Assembly: GCF_950295315.1 (NCBI RefSeq) | Contig: NC_080179.1 | Location: forward strand, 74,319,261-74,383,260 | Reading direction: 5' to 3' | From: Erinaceus europaeus | Lineage: Eukaryota; Chordata; Mammalia; Eulipotyphla; Erinaceidae | DNA: 64,000 bases | Part shown: positions 30,583-42,127 of the stretch, one piece after another | How the letters are laid out: every line of letters starts with the position of its first letter | Position numbering within the stretch: the first letter of the stretch is position 1 | Notes under the pieces: generated by a model | Seen by the model: only the letters and a program-made list of their open reading frames with translations | The model's database searches: none | What the model was told of the DNA's origin: nothing | Translations under genes and position numbers: made by a program

Positions 30583-31716
30583 GATCTCTTTCTATAGCCC
30601 CCAGGTAATATTTGTGTATTTTCAATATAGCCAGTAAGTCCTCAAATTACCAGTGTAATTAAAAACAAATAGCATTGGTTTAGTCTAGAACTTCCCGCTC
30701 TAGTTTCCAGCCTGTTTGCCCTTTGGCAATAGACGTGATGTCACCTCCGCCATTATACAAAAAGGATGAATAGTTTCAGTGCGGTTCTGGCTTGCTTGGA
30801 CTTTGTCTGACAGCAGCCGTGATGTCGCCGCCACCATTTCTCCTGTCTTTTTATAATTATTATTATTTTTTAATAAGAAGGTCTCTAATTTCAATTGAAT
30901 GGACTGGATGCTTTAGCTCAGGAGTCAGATGATGACTGGAGGCACAAGAAGCAGTACGAATATAACAGCCAAAATAATGTCTCTATTTATGAGAAGAGAA
31001 GTCTATGTCTTGTCATTAACAAAATTAAGGCGCTGTTCAGAAATGGAGGTAACCACCTTGGAAGCACTGGCCCACGGCACATGAGCCTGACTGATAGAAT
31101 GGACTTGGGCTTGTCATTTTTGTAAGAAATATTTGTGGCAGACCAAAGAACTTTCAAGTGGTTTTTAATCAACATTTTCTCAAGGATGAACAAAATCCAT
31201 TTAAAGTTAGAGTAGCATCTAGCGGTACAGCAAATTTTGACAGACTTTCCCATAAATTTGAATCCTTCACCCAATTATGTAATTATTTGGGTTATGGGTT
31301 TGAAACATTTTCTCATTTCCTAATCTAGACTGGGAGAAGGTCAGAGACAGTGATGTCATTCACTCCATGCACCTCAGAGATCTTGTGAGCGTGAGCACGT
31401 AGCACACTGAAAGCTGTTTCCTGGGACACAGAGGTCTTAACCCCTTAAATCTGTGTTCTGACAGCTGGTGCACAGATTCTACTATGAAGGTTGTGTCAGA
31501 TAAGATTTCCTACCATTTAGCTACTGACCTGGCCACCTACACCCCCAGTTCTTCTTCTAGCGTTTGCCCTTCTTCCGTAGCCAGTTAATGGCTTTGAAAG
31601 TGACTGGGATCCATGTGGATTCAGTCGGCTAGGAAGGATCGTCAGTTTCCCCAATGAATGGGTACTCACGAGATGCACCACGGGAAGGTCGATCCAATGC
31701 ATCCCTACACCCCAGT
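30583..31716. other. Unique DNA with an internal degenerate duplication
   Basis: AGACGTGATGTCACCTCCGC at 30,731 and AGCCGTGATGTCGCCGCCAC at 30,815 are related segments 84 bp apart. No gene assigned; frames at 30,700-31,274 have no recognised domain. Confidence 0.45.
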
Positions 31717-31900
31717 AAAGAGGTAAAAATGATGTCATGAGAATGGGGCCTAGTTACATAGGACCAGTATCCTTATAAGAAGAGAGAGGTATACCAGATG
31801 TTGCTGTCTCTCTCTGTGACTCTGTCCCTCTCTCTACTTTCTTCCCTTACACTGGGAAAAGGCTGTGTGGAGACCAGGAGAAGGTAACCTTCTATAAGCC
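31717..31900 (+). mobile_element. MLT1-like LTR fragment
   Basis: GATGTCATGAGAATGGGGCC, CCAGTATCCTTATAAGAAGA and GTTGCTGTCTCTCTCTGTGA, then AAGCCAGGAAGCAGA, match the middle of ERVL-MaLR LTRs in order. Confidence 0.65.
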
Positions 31901-32129
31901 AGGAAGCAGATCTGAGCTTGTATTTGCAGTTTCTGGAAGTGGAAGGGAATCCGTTTTTAAGCTTCTGGTCTGTGGTAGTCTCTGAGGAAGCCCAGTGGAT
32001 TAAGAGTCCCAGAGGTGACTTTTTCTGAGTCTCAGGGGTTTTGTAGACATGGATCACACTGATTACTGCTTTTCTTTGTATGGACTCCATGTCCTGTTTC
32101 ATCTTGGTACTTTGACCGTCATCATCATC

Positions 32130-32412
32130 ACCATCATTATTTTATTGTCACCAGAGTTATTGCTGGGGCTTGGTGCCTGAGTACTGAATCTACTGCTCTA
32201 GTTGGCTTTTATGCTGTATTTTATTTTGATAGAGACAAAGAGAAATTGAGAGGGAAGTGGGAGGTTGAGAGGGAGAGAGGAGAGAGACGCCTGCAGCCCT
32301 GCTTCACCACTCGTGAAGTTTTCCCCCTGCTGGTGGGGACTGGGGGCATGAACCTGGGTCCTTGTTCATGCTTCTTTGTGTGCTCTACCAGATGTGCCAC
32401 CAACTGGCTCCT
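32130..32412 (-). mobile_element. SINE-A with 3' module
   Basis: Inverted module (GAGTTATTGCTGGGGCTTGG, CTACTGCTCTAGTTGGC), then GATAGAGACAAAGAGAAATT, CCTGCAGCCCTGCTTCACCA, CCCCCTGCTGGTGGGGACTG and CCAGATGTGCCACCAACTGG head. Confidence 0.9.
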
Positions 32413-33065
32413 TAGCCCTGTTTTTTCATTCTGCTTTTTCCAGCAAAGCACAGGGAAGTGGTTTACCCAGGGTTTAAAAAAAAAAAAAGCAGAATCAGGA
32501 TTTGAATCCTAGGAGGGGCACCCCTCAGTCCAGCATTTTGACACCCCTCCACCACACGTGAGACCCCCTAACATGAGGAGCATTAGTCTGACCTAACCTG
32601 GTCCCTACATCCTCTATGCTGTGACCTGAAGCAACCCTGCCTGGGAGTGGGGCCCCAGCTGCTCTCTCTACAGCCGGGAAACAGGGCTCATGACTCCTGA
32701 GGGAGTGAGGTTGGTGCCGGGCTCCTGAGGTAGCCTCCCAGGGCTGCAGTCCAGCTTTCCGATGAATAAGAAACATTTCAAGTTTTCTGTAAAGATGTCT
32801 GTTGTGGAAAGATAAGGTGCTTCTGGCACACGCGGCAGCGACTTCTTAATGAGCTCCTTCAGGAACCGGCGCTTATTTTTAGCCTCAGGGCTGAGCGCAG
32901 CAGTGGGGGAGAGGCAGGCCAGGGCCCTCTGTACAGTTGCCCTCCCTGCCCCCTTCCACTCCCGCTACAGTCCAGTCCTTGCTTCTGTAGGGAGCCATGG
33001 AAACCAGAGAACTTCCTTCTCATCCAAACAGTGGCCTATGTGGTTCATCCTTTGTCTCTTATTAT
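32413..33065. other. Unique DNA, no gene seen
   Basis: No repeat or domain recognised. Confidence 0.5.
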
Positions 33066-33187
33066 TTTTTCTCTTAAAGATTTGTTTTTTTTTATTAATG
33101 AGAGAGAGAATCGGAGCATCACTTTGGTTCAGTACATGCCATGCTGGGGATTGAACTTGGGACCTTATGCTTGAGACTCCAATGCCT
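33066..33187 (-). mobile_element. SINE-C
   Basis: Inverted TTTTTATTAATGAGAGAGAG, ATGCTGGGGATTGAACTTGG and CCTTATGCTTGAGACTCCAA. Head lost. Confidence 0.8.
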
Positions 33188-34061
33188 TAAAAACTCTTTA
33201 TTCCCTCTTCCCCTTCCTCCATCTTTCCTTTTTTTTTTTTTTTTTTTTATCTTTCTCGCTCTCTATTTTTTAAAAAAATCTTTATTGGGGGATTAATGTT
33301 TTACATTTGACAGTAAACACAATACTTTGTACATGCATAACATTTCTCAGTTTTCCACATAACAATACAACCCCCACTAGGTCCTCTGTCATCCTTTTTG
33401 CACCTATACTCCCCCCCTCCCCACCCCAGAGTCTTTTACTTTGGTGCAATACACCAACTCCAGTTCAGGTTCTACTTGTGTTTTCTCTTCTGATCTTGTT
33501 TTTCAACTTCTGCCTGAGAGTGAGATCATCCCATATTCATCCTTCTGTTTTTTACTTATTTCACTTAACATGATTTCTTCAAGCTTCATCCAAGATGGGC
33601 TGAAACAGTGAAGTCACTGTTTTTAATAGCTTAGTAGTATTCTATTGTGTATATAGACCACAACTTGCTCAGCCACTCCTCTGTTGTTGAACACCTGGGT
33701 TGCTTCCAGGTTTTGGCTATTACAAATTGTGATGCTAAGAACATAAGTGTACAAAATCTTTTTGGATGGGTGTGTTGGGTTCCTTAGGATATATCCCTAG
33801 GAGAGGAATTGCAGGGTCATAGGGTAGGTCCATGTCTAGCCTTCTGAGAGTTCTCCAGACTGCTCTCCACAGGGGTAGGACCAGATTACATTCCCAACAG
33901 CAGTGTAGGAGGGTTCCTTTGACCCCACAACTTCTCCAGCGTTTTTTGCTGCTACCTTTTCTGATGTATGAAATTCCCACAGGAGTGAAGTGGTATTTAA
34001 TTGTTGTCTTTATTTGCATTTCTCTGACAGTCAAAGACTTGGAGAATTTTTTCATGTGTTT

Positions 34062-34545
34062 TGCCAGGAAGTTGTACAGATGTGGTTGAGTTTGGCAGGG
34101 CTCACAAAGCACCCTGCATTCCTGATACTATGGCCTATCTACATAATCATTGTTTTGCTTGAAAGAGCCCCACCCATTTCATTCCTTTGATCTATCTTCT
34201 TTCTACCCTCAAGACCCTCCCTGCCTGCAGGGTATCATTAATCCTACCAGTTAAAACTCTCACAACTGTTGCTAAGGAAGTTCCTACCTTTCAAGCCTCC
34301 TTTTGCCTTTCTCCACACCTTTCCTAGCCATTTCCATTTCCGACTTGCCACTTCCAGGTCTGTCTTTTAAAAGCCTTGGCTCTCTGATCAATAAAGATAT
34401 TGCATTGCCTTGCCTCAAAAAGAGCTTGATTCCTTAGTCATCTCCCTCACGTCACTGAGTAGCAGCCCAGGCTGGCTCTGGTTGAGTTCTCTCCAACCCA
34501 GAGAGCATGTGCCCAGGAAGAGGCACACCCACGCTAGCCCAGCGG
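34062..34545 (+). mobile_element. Solo LTR inside L1, 5-bp TSD
   Basis: 484-bp insertion beginning TGCCAGG, flanked by TGTTT at 34,057-34,061 and 34,546-34,550. L1 sequence resumes on each side (compare the uninterrupted L1 at 41,120). It contains TTTTAAAAGCC (TATA-like) and CAATAAAG (poly(A) signal) ~20 bp apart, as in retroviral LTRs. Related to 57,361-57,860 over GTTGTACAGATGTGGTTGAG and the CTTTCCTAGCCA..ACTTGCCACTTCC block. No viral genes are present. The right terminus is not a canonical CA, so the edge may be mutated. Confidence 0.8.
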
Positions 34546-36065
34546 TGTTTCTCAGCCTTTTGGGTCTCTTCTGTGGTGAATATTCTGTCCATGTCCTCTC
34601 CCCATTTTTTGAAGGGGTTATTTGTTTTCTTGTTATTGAGCCTGGCAAGCTCTTTGTATATTGTAGTTATTAAACTTTTGTCTGATGTATGGCATGTAAA
34701 GATCTTCTCCCATTCTGTGAGGGGTCTCTTGGTTTGGATGGTGGTTTCTTTTGCTGTGCAGAAGCTTTTTAATTGGATGTAGTGCCATATGTTTATACTT
34801 GCCTTAGTCTTCTTTGTAATTGGATTTGTTTCTTTGAAGATGCCTTTAAAATTTATGCAGAAAATAGTTCTGCCAATATTTTCCTCTAAGTATCTGGTAG
34901 CTTCTGGTCTAACATCCAAGTCCTTGACCCACTTGCAATTTACTTTTGTGTTTGGTGAAAAAATTGGTTCACTTTCATTCTTCTGCATGTTTCAATCCAT
35001 TTTTTCCAACATCATTTGTTAGACTCTGCTTTCCCCATTTAATAGTCTGGACACCTTCGTCAAAGATTAGATGTCCATAGATGTAGGGGCTTACTTCTGG
35101 GCTCTCATTTCTATTCCACTGGCCAGTGTGTCTATTCATGTTCCAGTACCAAGCAGTTTTGATGACAATGGCCATATAATACAATTTGAGATCTGGGAGT
35201 GTGATGCCTTCAATTCTGTTCTTTCTTCTCAAGATTGTTTTGGCAGTTCTAGGTTTTTTCTGGTTCCAGATCAACAATTGTAGCATTTGTTCTATTCTCC
35301 TAAAATATGTGTTTGGGATCTTGATGGGGATAGCATTAAATTTGTAGATGGCTCTGGGTAGTATATTCATTTTGATGATGTTAATTCTTCCAACCCACTT
35401 CTTTGTGTCTTTTTCAATTTCCTTGAGTAGTGACTCATAATTTTCAGTATACAAGTCTTTCACTTCTTTGGTTAAGTTTACTCCTAGGTATTTTATTGTT
35501 TTTGTTGCTATAGTAAAAGGAATTGATTTCTGGATTTCAATTTCTTCTAACTTAGTTTTTGCATAGAGGAATGCCACTGACATTTGTGTATTAATTTTGT
35601 ACCCTAACAATTTACTGTATTGCCTGATGATTTCCAAAAGAGTCTTGTTGGATTCTTTAGGTTTTTTTTTTTTTAATGTATACTATCATGTCATCTGCAA
35701 ATAGGGAGAGTTTGACTTCTTCTCTTTCAATTTGCATGCCTTTATTTCCTTGCTTCTGCCTGATTGCTATGGCAAGAACTTTCAACACTGTGTTGAATAG
35801 TAATGGTGATAGTGGGCAGCCCTGTCTAGTACCTTATCTGAGTGGAAATGCTTCCAGTTTTTCACCATTGAGTATGATGTTGGCTATAGGTTTGCTATAT
35901 ATAGACTCCACTATCTTGAGGAATTTTCCATCTATTCCCATTTTTTGTAGAGTTTTGATCATGAAGGGATGTTGTTATTTTGTCAGAGGCTTTCTCTGCA
36001 TCTGTGGATATTACCATGTGGTTTTTGGTCTTGCTTTTATTGATGTGGTGGATCACATTGATTGA
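34452..36065 (-). pseudogene. L1 ORF2 reverse-transcriptase relic
   Basis: A 220-codon open frame (34,975-35,637) carries L1 RT sequence downstream of the active site: [30 protein letters not shown] and [19 protein letters not shown]. The FADDM catalytic motif lies just upstream in a different frame segment (35,690-35,701). A second frame (34,452-34,988) overlaps by a few codons after a frameshift and is then cut by the LTR at 34,545. ORF2 is therefore dead, though moderately preserved. It is an RT/endonuclease polyprotein remnant of a LINE-1, not a host gene. Confidence 0.88.
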
Positions 36066-37081
36066 TTTATGTATATTAAACCAACCTTGAATCCCTGGGA
36101 TAAACCTGACTTCATCATGATGAACAATCTTTTAAATTTAATGCTGTGTCCGGTTGGCTAGAATTTTGTTCATTATTTTAGCATTTATGCTCATCAGAGA
36201 TATCAGTCTGTAGTTTTCTTTTTTTGGTTGTATCCTTGACTGCTTTTGGTATCAGAGTGATGCTGGCTTCATAGAAGCTGTGTCTTCAATCTTCTGGAAG
36301 ACTTTTAAAAGTAGAGGTGTTAACTCTTCCTTGAAGGCTTTGTAGAATTCGTTTGTAAAACCATCTGGTCCACGACTTTTATTCTTGGGAAGGTATTTTG
36401 ATAGCTGTTTCAATTTCACTAGCTGTGATGGGCCTGCTCATATTATATAGTTCCTCTTTATTTAATTTTGGAAGTTCGTAGGTATCTAGGAAATTGTCCA
36501 TTTCTTCCAGGTTCTCTAGCTTGGTGCCATATAGTTGTTCATAGAAACCTCACATGATATGTTGAATTTCTGTGGTGTCTGTTGTGATATCTTCTCTTTC
36601 ATTTACAATCCTGTTTATTTGGGTCTTCTCCCTTTTTTGTTTTGTGAGTCTGGCTAAAGGTTTGTTGATTTTGTTCACTCTTTTGAAGAACCAACATTTA
36701 CTTTTGTTGATCTTTTGTATGGTTTTCTTATGATTTTCAATGTTATTGATTTCTGCCCTAACTAGTGATTTCTGTCCTTCTGGTTGTTTTAGGGTTCCTT
36801 TGTTCTTTTTCTTCTAGGTTTTTAAGGAATGCAATCCGGTTGTTTATTTGTGATTTTTCTTGTTTCCTAATGTGTGCTTTTATGGCTATGAAATTCCCTC
36901 TCAGTACTGCCTTAACTCTTTCCCAAATATTTTGATACCTTGTGAGTTCATTATCATTGAACTTTTGAAACATTTTGATTTCTTCCTTTATTTCCTCTTT
37001 GACCCAGTAGTTATTAAGTAGTGTACTATTGAGCTTCCACATTTTGGGACTATTACTAATCTTTTGTTGATTGTTAAGTGT

Positions 37082-37705
37082 CTCTTCCCTGATCCAACTT
37101 TCTGGTCCTTTTTCCAGCCATGACATCATCTCCCCAGACGATAACTTGGATCCACCTGCATATAAGATGTCAAAAACAAAAACAAACAAACAAAAAACTA
37201 GTACAGTCATGGGCTTTTTGGAATGTAACTAAAATAGGCTTACTAACTATCTATTAAACAGAGACCCCTTCCCCCCCAACTCTACATCTGAACTATTCCA
37301 GCCTTTAGGTTCAGGATTAGTCAACACTTTTTTGACTTTATACGTTAACTCTTTATTTAGCCACCAGGTTCCAGATGTTAAGATGATGCCAACTGGGCTT
37401 CCCTGGGCAGACGATCCCACCAATGTGTCCCAGAGCCCCACTTCCCCAGAGCCCTGCTCCACTAGGGAAAGAGACTGGGAGTATGGATCAACCTGTCAAC
37501 ACCCATATTCAGCGGGGAAGCAATTACAGAAGCCAGACCTTCCACCTTCTGCATCCCACAATGACCTTGGGTCCATACTCCCAGAGGGTTAAAGACTAGG
37601 AAAGCTATTAGGGGAGGGGATGAGATATGGAGTTCTGGTGGTGATAATTGTGTGGAGTTGTACCCCTCTTATCCTATGGTTTTTTGTCAGTGTTTCCTTT
37701 TTATA
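37082..37705 (+). mobile_element. Rep-R, 5' truncated, abutting L1
   Basis: Begins at the L1 edge (CTCTTCCCTGATCC), then AGCCATGACATCATCTCCCC, GACCCCTTCCCCCCCAACTC, CCACCAGGTTCCAGATGTTA, CCACCTTCTGCATCCCACAA and ATGGAGTTCTGGTGGTGATA. It is the closest relative of the copy at 60,385. Orientation is opposite to the L1. Confidence 0.85.
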
Positions 37706-37855
37706 AAAAGGAAGTTTCTTTCCCATTTTTAAAGGGTTTTATGATTTCTGGTCTCACAACTTCAGAGTATTTAATGGAAAGAAGACAATTTCTTCAACAA
37801 ATGGTGAAGAAAAAATTGGATTGTCATGTGTAGAAGAATAGAACTAGTCCTCAAT

Positions 37856-38153
37856 GTTTTTTTAATGTTTCTGCTTATTTATTTATTCCTTTTTGTTGCC
37901 CTTGTTTTATTGTTGTAGTTATTTTTGTTGTAGTTATTGATGTCGTTGTTAGATAGGACAGAGAGAAATCGAGAGAGGAGGGGAAGACAGAGAGGGGGAG
38001 AGAAAGATAGACACCTGCAGACCTGCTTCACCGCCTGTGAAGTGACTCCCCTGCAGGTGGGGAGCTGGGGGCTCGAACCGGGATCCTTATGCTGGTCCTT
38101 GCACTTTGCACCACCTGCGCTTAACCTGCTGCGCTACCTACCGCCCGACTCCC
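37856..38153 (-). mobile_element. SINE-B with 12-bp TSD
   Basis: Inverted: TTGCCCTTGTTTTATTGTTG, GGATAGGACA-type end (GATAGGACAGAGAGAAATCG), CCCCTGCAGGTGGGGAGCTG, TTAACCTGCTGCGCTACCTA. TSD CTAGTCCTCAAT at 37,844-37,855 and 38,154-38,165. Confidence 0.96.
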
Positions 38154-38165
38154 CTAGTCCTCAAT

Positions 38166-38818
38166 CTTCTATCTTGCACAGAAAGTAATTTTAAAGAGAT
38201 TAAACACATAGGCTGCCAGGTATCATTATGCATCATCACTAAAAGGAATCAGCCCTGTCCCTAAATATTGTGAGACGCTAAGAGTGCTCTAACTCGAATC
38301 AAACTTCCTCCTGACAAGGTTATCAACTCACTACCCATGATCTCTCTCAGTGGAGCACCTGGCAGTAACTGTATTCTCCCTGATTCTCTGCTGCCTCCTT
38401 GCACTCACAGCAGTTTGTGATACTTAGCAGAAGCTCAGTAAAATTGCTAAATGACTGAGTAGCTTTTCATCTGTGAAGTCCATTCATTTTATATCTCCCA
38501 TATTGGGCATCACTATTATATGTTTATTTATTTTATTAGTGATTTAATATTGACTTATGTTAGTCATCATTATTCTTAGCATTTTTGTATCTTTCTTGAG
38601 TGATTGGTGTTTTTGCCTTCAAGGATTTTTGCCAGGAGTTACATTCTCCCTGGAATCAGGGTCAGCCTTACACTTAGAGGAGTCTCGAGGTCACTACATC
38701 TTCTAATGGTGGTAACTTTGCCTCATGAAGCACTTGCTCTTCAGCTGTGTAAGGGGCTTCCATTGGCTGGCGAGGGTCATGGTGACAATGTGTTGTCCCT
38801 GGCTTGTCTACCATGAGG
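38166..38818. other. Unique DNA, no gene seen
   Basis: A/T-rich with no recognised repeat. Confidence 0.5.
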
Positions 38819-38832
38819 GAGAACGAACTTTT

Positions 38833-39094
38833 TTTTAATATATATTTATTTATTCCCTTTTGTTGCCCTTGTTGTTTTATTGTTGTTGTCGTTGTTGGAT
38901 AGGACAGAGAGAAATGGAGAGAGGAGGGGAAGACAGAGAGGAGGAGAGAAAGATAGACACCTGCAGACCTGCTTCACCGCCTGTGAAGCGACTCCCCTGC
39001 AGGTGGGGAGCCGGTGTTCGAACCGGGATCCTTATGCTGGTCCTTGTGCTTTGCGCCACCTGGGCTTAACCCGCTGCGCTACAGCCCGACTCCC
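38833..39094 (-). mobile_element. SINE-B with TSD
   Basis: Inverted full body with CCCCTGCAGGTGGGGAGCCG and TTAACCCGCTGCGCTACAGC. GGGAGAACGAACTTTT at ~38,818 and 39,095-39,110 is the TSD. One CAACAACAATAA block is shortened. Confidence 0.95.
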
Positions 39095-39110
39095 GGGAGA
39101 ACGAACTTTT

Positions 39111-40110
39111 AACATATGTGCTGTGGAGTTCAGGACGGAGTTCCCCAGCTTCCTCCCATCATTTTTGTACCAGCATTTCCCCCTTCGCAATTGGACACTT
39201 CCCACCACCATCCACATATGCTGTCTCTGCTCCAATGTGGTAATAAGCCCCCCACCGCCACCTGCTCCCCCCATGACTATGGAGGAGACCATGGGAGCTT
39301 CAAGCTGGAGCTACCTGGGCTGCCAGGTGGAACAGCTACACCAGTGAGAAGGGTGCTGAGCCTGCTACTGGCTGCTGTGCAGGCTGCCCAGTGGGAAACT
39401 ATACCCCAGGTCTGGGGGAAAGAGATGGCAGGTCACAGTTGGGGAGAGGAGACCCAGGCTCTTTGGGGCTTTTAGAATGTTTGAAGGAACCACAGGAGCC
39501 TGTATTTTTTCCTTATCTAAATAAGATCTGCTCTCTTACCTCCCATTCACAGGCATCTGTGTGCCACCACTCCCACCACCTCAATTCCTGCCCCACTATC
39601 TGAAGTCCTCCTCCACTGTCTAACAGCCTCCCATCTAGAGTCCTCCTCCGCCATCTGAAATCCTTTCTCATGCTTGTGCACTGGGTTCCCAATCTCTTCT
39701 CCACCCTCTTCAGCCTCCCCCTTAAAGCGATTTGGAAAAAGAAAAAATGAAAGAGGGATCATTGCAACTCATGCTACATAAGTTAGGGTCATGCTAAGCT
39801 GCTATGGACAATTGTACATTGATACACTGGGGACTTGGAAATAGAGAAAAGACTAGAAAGAAGCCCATTTATCTGCGGTTGCCAGACCTCTGGGGCCTTC
39901 AGGAAGGTGAGGAGCCTGCTTTCCAAACACAGAGTGCTAGACTTTGAAGAGACAGGGAGCTTGGCCTTTCCTTTTTTTTTTTTTTCTTTCAGGAATTTTA
40001 AACTTTGTTCAAGAAAATTGAGAACATTCACATGAGAGAGGGAGAGAGGGAGAGAGGGAGAGAGGGAGAGGGAGAGAGAGAGAGAGAGAGGAGAGGAGGA
40101 GAGGAAGTAA
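39111..40110. other. Unique DNA, ending in a GA tract
   Basis: Open frames of up to 119 codons without domains. Purine tract GGGAGAGAGGGAGAG from 40,036 to 40,110. Confidence 0.45.
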
Positions 40111-40117
40111 GACAGAG

Positions 40118-40259
40118 GGGAGAGAAACCCCCAGAGCTCTTAATCACATGTTGATGGGGTGCTCACCTAGGGCTGAGAGAAAGAGGAAGACAGGAAGAGA
40201 GAGAAGCCCCTGAGAGCTCTCTGACTCACGTGTTGACCCAGGGCTCACCCAGCCGAGAG
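40118..40259. repeat. Degenerate ~81-bp tandem duplication
   Basis: GAGAGAAACCCCCAGAGCTC...GTTGAT...GGGCTGAGAG is repeated as GAGAGAAGCCCCTGAGAGCT...GTTGACC...CCGAGAG. Confidence 0.7.
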
Positions 40260-40342
40260 TGTGAGCTTGGCTTTTCTGAGCTGCTCTTATGAGGGAAAGG
40301 GCAGAAGCCCCACCACACAGCAACAGGGAGTATTCACTTTTT

Positions 40343-41972
40343 AAAAACATTTCTTTATTGGGGATTAACTGTTTACAGTTGACAGTAAAATACAGTAGTT
40401 TGTACATGCACAGCATCTCCCAGTTTTCCACATAACAGTTCACCCCTCAGTAGGTCCTCCCCTGCCATCATCTTCTAGGTCCTGAACCCTCCCCCCACCC
40501 CAGAGTCTTTTACTTTGGTGCAAGACACCAACTCCAGTCCAAGTTCTGCTTCGTGTTTTCCCTTCTGTTCTAGTTTTTCAGTGTCTGTCTATGAGTGAGA
40601 TCATCCCATAGTCATCCTTCACTTTCTGACTTATCTCACTTAACATGATTCCTTCAAGCTCCATCCAAGATGGTGGAAGAAGATGAATTCACCGTAGCTG
40701 AGTAGTATTCCATTGTGTATATAGACCACAACTTGCTCAGCCACTCATCTGTTGTTGGACCCCTGGGTTGCTTCCAGGTTTTGGCTATTACAGATTATGC
40801 TGCTAAGAACATAGGTATACACAAATCTTTTTGGAGGGGTGTGTTGGGCTCCTTAGGGTATATCCCCAGGAGAGAAATTGCAGGGTCATAGGGTAGGTCC
40901 CCATCTAGCTTTCTGAGAGTTCTCCAGACTGTTCTTCACAGAGATTGGACCAATTTACATTCCCACCAGCAGTGCAGGAGGGTTCCTTTGACCCCCTCCC
41001 CTCTCCAGTATTTGTTGCTGCTGTCGTTTTTTGCTATATGACATTCTCAGAGAAGTGAAGTTCTATTTCATTGTTGTCTTTATTTGTATTTCACTGACAA
41101 GCATGACTTGGAGCATTTTTTCATATGTTTATTGACCTTTTGGATCTCTTTTATGGAGAATATTCTGTTCATATCCCCCTCCCATTTTTGGATGGGGTCA
41201 TGCTTTTCTACTGATGAGTTTGTCAAGCTCTTTATATATTTTGGTTATTAGCCTCCTGTCTGATGTATGGCATGTAAATATCTTCTCCCATTCTGTATGA
41301 GGTCTCTTTGGGTGATGGTATCTTTTACTGTGCAGAACTTTTAAACTTTTATTTAGTCCTGTTGGTTTATTTTTGATTTAGTCTTCTTTGTAATTGGGAT
41401 TTGTATCATTGAAGATGCCTTTAAATTATAAGGAAAAGAGTTCTGTCAATATTTTCCTCTAAGTATTTGATAGTTTCTGGTCTAATATCCAGGTACTTTA
41501 TCCTGGTATTTACTTTTGTGTTTGGTGAAATATAATGGTTCAGTTTCATTCTTCTGCATGTTTCGACCCAAGTTTTCCAACTCCATTTGTTGAATAGACT
41601 CCCCTTTCCCTATTTAATAGTCTGGGCACCCTTGTCAAAGATTAGATGTCCATAGACATGTTGGGGCTTATTCTGGGCTCTCAATTCTATTCCATTGGTT
41701 AGTGGGTCTATTTATGTTCTAGTACCAAGTAGTTTTGATGACAATGATCCTGTGATACTGTTTGAGATCTGGGAGTGCGATGCCTCCAGTTCTATTCTTT
41801 CTTCTCAAGATTATTTTGGCAATTCTAGGTCTTTTCTGGTTCCAGATGGACATTTGCAACTTTTGTTCTATTCTCCTAAAAAAAATTTGGGTGGGATCTT
41901 GATGGGGATTGCATTGAATTTGTATATGGCTCTGAGTAGAATACTCATTTTGATGTTAATTCTTCCAATCAA
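40343..41972 (-). mobile_element. L1 'B', 5' truncated
   Basis: Inverted 1.63-kb L1 3' end: TTTCTTTATTGGGGATTAAC terminus, then the same order as L1 'A' (CCCCAGAGTCTTTTACTTTG, GAGATCATCCCATAGTCATC, GCTTCCAGGTTTTGGCTATT, TGATGTATGGCATGTAAATA). It is not interrupted by the LTR, so it gives the empty-site reference for the 34,062 insertion. Frameshifts abolish ORF2. Confidence 0.92.
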
Positions 41973-41976
41973 ATAT

Positions 41977-42127
41977 ATTTTTAAAGGTTTTATTTATTTG
42001 TTAATGAGAAAGATAAGAGGAAAGAAAGAACCAGATATCACTCTGGTATATGTGCTACCGGGGATTGAACTTGGGACTTCATGCTTGAGAGTCTAATACT
42101 TTATTTACAGTGCCATCTCCTGGACCA
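41977..42127 (-). mobile_element. SINE-C
   Basis: Inverted TTTTATTTATTTGTTAATGA, ACCAGATATCACTCTGGTAT, CTTCATGCTTGAGAGTCTAA and CAGTGCCATCTCCTGGACCA, exactly abutting the truncated 5' edge of L1 'B'. Confidence 0.92.

Larger units (their letters stand above)
33275..37081 (-). mobile_element. L1 'A': 3' half (ORF2 RT to 3'UTR)
   Basis: Minus-strand LINE-1. The 3' end is at ~33,275 (inverted AATCTTTATTGGGGGATTAA). The ORF2 C-terminal domain lies at 33,735-34,112, with the cysteine-rich segment GTLLHCCWECNLVLPLW. RT lies at 34,600-36,500 with FADD at 35,690-35,701. The 5' limit is at 37,081 in the segment TLNNQQKISNSPKMWKLNS. A 484-bp LTR interrupts it. The 5' limit coincides with the 3' limit of the L1 at 47,941, so both are probably parts of one element: ~3.3 kb here plus ~2.5 kb there is close to a full ~6-kb mammalian L1. 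Confidence 0.93.

Noticed and set aside
33275..37081. A functional L1
   Set aside because: ORF2 is frameshifted, interrupted by an LTR and separated from ORF1 by 10.9 kb.
4036..39347. Recurring small frames such as those at 4036, 10071, 20018, 30371, 37937 and 38880
   Set aside because: Each is the same SINE-B body read in one frame (ERGGEDREG-type); they recur because the SINE recurs.
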